A DNA stretch of 64,000 nt, from assembly GCF_947495025.1 (NCBI RefSeq), contig NZ_CANLXG010000003.1, forward strand, positions 248,001-312,000. The letters run 5' to 3'. The DNA comes from an uncultured Roseobacter sp. GTDB lineage: Bacteria > Pseudomonadota > Alphaproteobacteria > Rhodobacterales > Rhodobacteraceae. This document shows, one piece after another, positions 62,652-64,000 of this stretch. Under the pieces are notes generated by a model, which saw only the letters and a program-made list of their open reading frames with translations, did not search any database and had not been told where the DNA came from. The position numbers and the translations under genes were made by a program. Positions within the stretch are counted from its first letter, which is position 1; each line of letters starts with the position of its first letter.

Positions 62652-63005
62652 ATGCACAATTCTGCAAGGCTCGATCCTATGAATTTGATGCAAGACGTCC
62701 CCAATGTTGTCAGTGAAGACGGGCTGCGCACACTACTTGCCGAGGGTCATTCGGCGGATGTTGTGTGCCGGGTTACGCCCAAGCGTACAGGTGCTCAGTG
62801 GTCCGGAGTTTGGACCGTGCATTGCGTCTCGCCAGATGGCGAGACGCGTCGCCTGCTCGTCACTGCACGCAACAACATGGCAGCTCGGGAATTCAAGACA
62901 ATCAATGGCTTATCCAGCTTCCTTGCGGGCCTTGGTGTTTCGATCGTCTCGATCCCGATGCTCGAAGGCAAAGTTGCCTCACACAAGCTGGACGACGGGG
63001 GCTAA
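62652..63005 (+). CDS. conserved small protein at the head of the secretion operon
   Basis: The product has 117 residues from the ATG at 62652; an in-frame ATG at 62682 is an alternative. It is soluble, with no signal peptide. The segment ADVVCRVTPKRTGAQWSGVWTVHCVSPDGETRRLLVTARNN appears to be a beta-sheet domain. It ends in a serine/glycine-rich helix and overlaps the VirB1 gene by 32 bases. The position before virB1 suggests a regulatory or accessory role in conjugation. No family is recognised. Confidence 0.65.
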   Translation: MHNSARLDPMNLMQDVPNVVSEDGLRTLLAEGHSADVVCRVTPKRTGAQWSGVWTVHCVSPDGETRRLLVTARNNMAAREFKTINGLSSFLAGLGVSIVSIPMLEGKVASHKLDDGG

Positions 63006-63648
63006 GCTATTTACCGTCCTGGCAGCATTCCTTGCTGCCCCTGCCTATTCTGAAGGCTTCGTGCTTTCCATGCGGGTCGATGGCCAGCTAGAGACCAAAT
63101 CCCCCCAATCAGGCTTTGCACAAAGCTACGTCGACGGGATTGGCGCAAACCCGCCAGAGCTGATCGTTTTTGCAGCGCCTGAGCCTGAGGCATCGCCTCC
63201 TACACCCGCCCGCGTAGTTCCCCGCCCCGAAATCCTCGCAGCACTTGAAAGCACCGCGCATCGCTATGGCGGGCACCCGGCGTTGCGTCGCGCGGGTCTG
63301 TCGGTGACGGAATGGCAGGCCCTCTTCCAAGCCAATATCGAGATTGAAAGCGCCTATCGCCCGAATGCGCGTAGTTCCGCAGGGGCGATTGGCCTCGGGC
63401 AGTTGATGCCCACGACAGCCGCGCAGCTCGGCGTCGATCCGCATGATTGGCAGGCCAACCTCGACGGGTCCGCCCGCTACCTTCTGATGATGTTGGCACA
63501 GTTCGGCACGCCCGAACTCGCGCTTGCCGCATACAACGCAGGGCCTGACGCGGTCGCGCGCTATGGCGGCATCCCTCCCTACCAAGAAACCCAAAATCAC
63601 GTGCGCCGCGTCATGGCTGTGCGTGACCGACTGACTGGAGCCTCCTGA
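62974..63648 (+). CDS. virB1: VirB1-like lytic transglycosylase
   Basis: The TTG at 62974, with GAAGG about six bases upstream, opens a signal peptide (AKLFTVLAAFLAAPAYS) and gives 224 residues. Earlier in-frame ATGs give an unnatural N-terminus. The SLT domain has the catalytic glutamate in FQANIEIESAYRPNARSSAG followed by AIGLGQLMPTTAAQLG and LALAAYNAGPDAV. It cleaves peptidoglycan to allow assembly of the secretion channel. Its stop overlaps the virB2 start. Confidence 0.85.
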   Translation: MPHTSWTTGAKLFTVLAAFLAAPAYSEGFVLSMRVDGQLETKSPQSGFAQSYVDGIGANPPELIVFAAPEPEASPPTPARVVPRPEILAALESTAHRYGGHPALRRAGLSVTEWQALFQANIEIESAYRPNARSSAGAIGLGQLMPTTAAQLGVDPHDWQANLDGSARYLLMMLAQFGTPELALAAYNAGPDAVARYGGIPPYQETQNHVRRVMAVRDRLTGAS

Positions 63649-63938
63649 TGCACATTCATTTCCGCACGATCCTGTCGCTGGCTCTGGCCAGCTTGATGAT
63701 TGCCAACCCCGCCTTTGCGCAGAGCATCGACCTCTCGCCGGTGCAGAACCTGTTGCAAGGTATCGTCGACACGATCACCGGCCCCTTGGGTATTGTCATC
63801 GGCACCTTGGCCTTGATCGGTGTGTTCCTCTCCTGGCTCTTCGGCATTCTGGATTTCCGCCAAGCCCTTTGGGTGCTGGTGGCCATTGCGGGCATCGCAG
63901 CGGCACCGACCATCGTGACCGCGATCTGGGGCGCGTAA
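63648..63938 (+). CDS. virB2: VirB2-like type IV secretion pilin (TrbC/VirB2 family)
   Basis: The 96-residue protein has a signal sequence ending in ANPAFAQS. Two hydrophobic helices (about 47-66 and 72-94) flank a short loop with FGILDFRQAL. The pattern and size fit the VirB2 major pilin. It overlaps the virB1 stop by one base (TGATG) and is followed by the start of virB3. Confidence 0.9.
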   Translation: MHIHFRTILSLALASLMIANPAFAQSIDLSPVQNLLQGIVDTITGPLGIVIGTLALIGVFLSWLFGILDFRQALWVLVAIAGIAAAPTIVTAIWGA

Positions 63939-63945
63939 ACCCGGC

Positions 63946-64000
63946 ATGGCAACGCAAACCCGCCTCTTCCTCGGTCTGATCCGGCCGCCAAAGCTCATCG
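63946..64000 (+). CDS. virB3: VirB3-like protein, 5' fragment cut by the window edge
   Basis: An ATG at 63946 opens an uninterrupted frame (MATQTRLFLGLIRPPKLI) that runs to the window end. VirB3 is a short inner-membrane protein encoded directly after VirB2, and the visible start fits its usual polar beginning. Only 18 codons are seen, so the identification relies on position. Confidence 0.6.
   Translation, partial: MATQTRLFLGLIRPPKLI

Larger units (their letters stand above)
57053..64000. mobile_element. left part of an integrative and conjugative element inserted at tRNA-Cys
   Basis: The interval starts at the tRNA-Cys 3' end and holds a tyrosine integrase facing the tRNA, an excisionase-like protein, ribbon-helix-helix regulators, a defence-type nuclease and the first genes of a VirB-like type IV secretion operon. 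Several genes here are visibly poorer in G and C than the rest of the window. The right attachment site and the rest of the secretion genes lie beyond 64000, so element size is unknown. Confidence 0.85.

Overview
The window looks like a chromosome segment of a marine alphaproteobacterium of the Roseobacter group (Rhodobacteraceae). The evidence is the GC-rich coding sequence, a heterotetrameric sarcosine oxidase, an arsenosugar-type glycosyltransferase, CcmI, DUF1289 and DUF2235 proteins, and the short overlapping operons. Positions 1 to about 57050 look like core chromosome. From the 3' end of a tRNA-Cys gene (56979-57052) to the right edge lies the left part of an integrative and conjugative element (ICE). 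No stretch longer than about 225 bases lacks a gene.

Layout. 75-5614: a DUF2235 hydrolase, a TspO-like membrane protein, and the der-bamB-TPR cluster. 5715-10875: an RND efflux adaptor and an oversized permease behind a perfect palindrome. 10956-20762: a DUF302 protein, the nucleotidase CpdB, a SprA-like metallopeptidase, an Atm1-type ABC exporter, a LysM protein, a LOG-type phosphoribohydrolase, RarD, iron superoxide dismutase and a small secreted protein. 20878-27142: sarcosine oxidase genes soxB and soxDAG, separated by a nest of four very small single-span membrane proteins on both strands. 27367-30707: ccmI-ruvX-DUF1289 and a glycine-rich secreted protein. 30925-35886: a DUF3095 protein, divergent metR/metF, a thioesterase and two proteins of unknown function. 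35938-41828: a second DUF2235 protein overlapping an orphan CoxL-like molybdoenzyme, a LysR regulator, and a divergent pair of iron oxygenases resembling phosphonate-cleaving PhnY/PhnZ or TmpA/TmpB. 42000-56832: valS, DUF1992, a crotonase, two PLP aminotransferases, a glycosyltransferase, ygfZ, efp, cobQ, a PopZ-like protein, tolC and a Pcm-like methyltransferase.

The ICE segment (57053-64000) has an integrase pointing at the tRNA, an excisionase-like helix-turn-helix protein and a 53-residue ribbon-helix-helix protein in one leftward operon. A second ribbon-helix-helix gene is divergent, with two identical-type palindromes between them. Next come a secreted protein, an XRE regulator with a 66-residue partner and an OLD-type ATPase/TOPRIM nuclease (probable defence cargo), and then a strong promoter leading into a type IV secretion operon (VirB1, VirB2 and the start of VirB3) cut by the window edge.

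How the genes may work together. One-carbon and methylated-amine metabolism is a recurring theme. If the oxygenase pair makes glycine betaine or glycine from a phosphonate, downstream demethylation would produce sarcosine. Sarcosine oxidase would then make methylene-tetrahydrofolate for MetF under MetR control. This link is inferred from gene content and was not shown experimentally. All functions were assigned by reading sequence and motifs without database searches.
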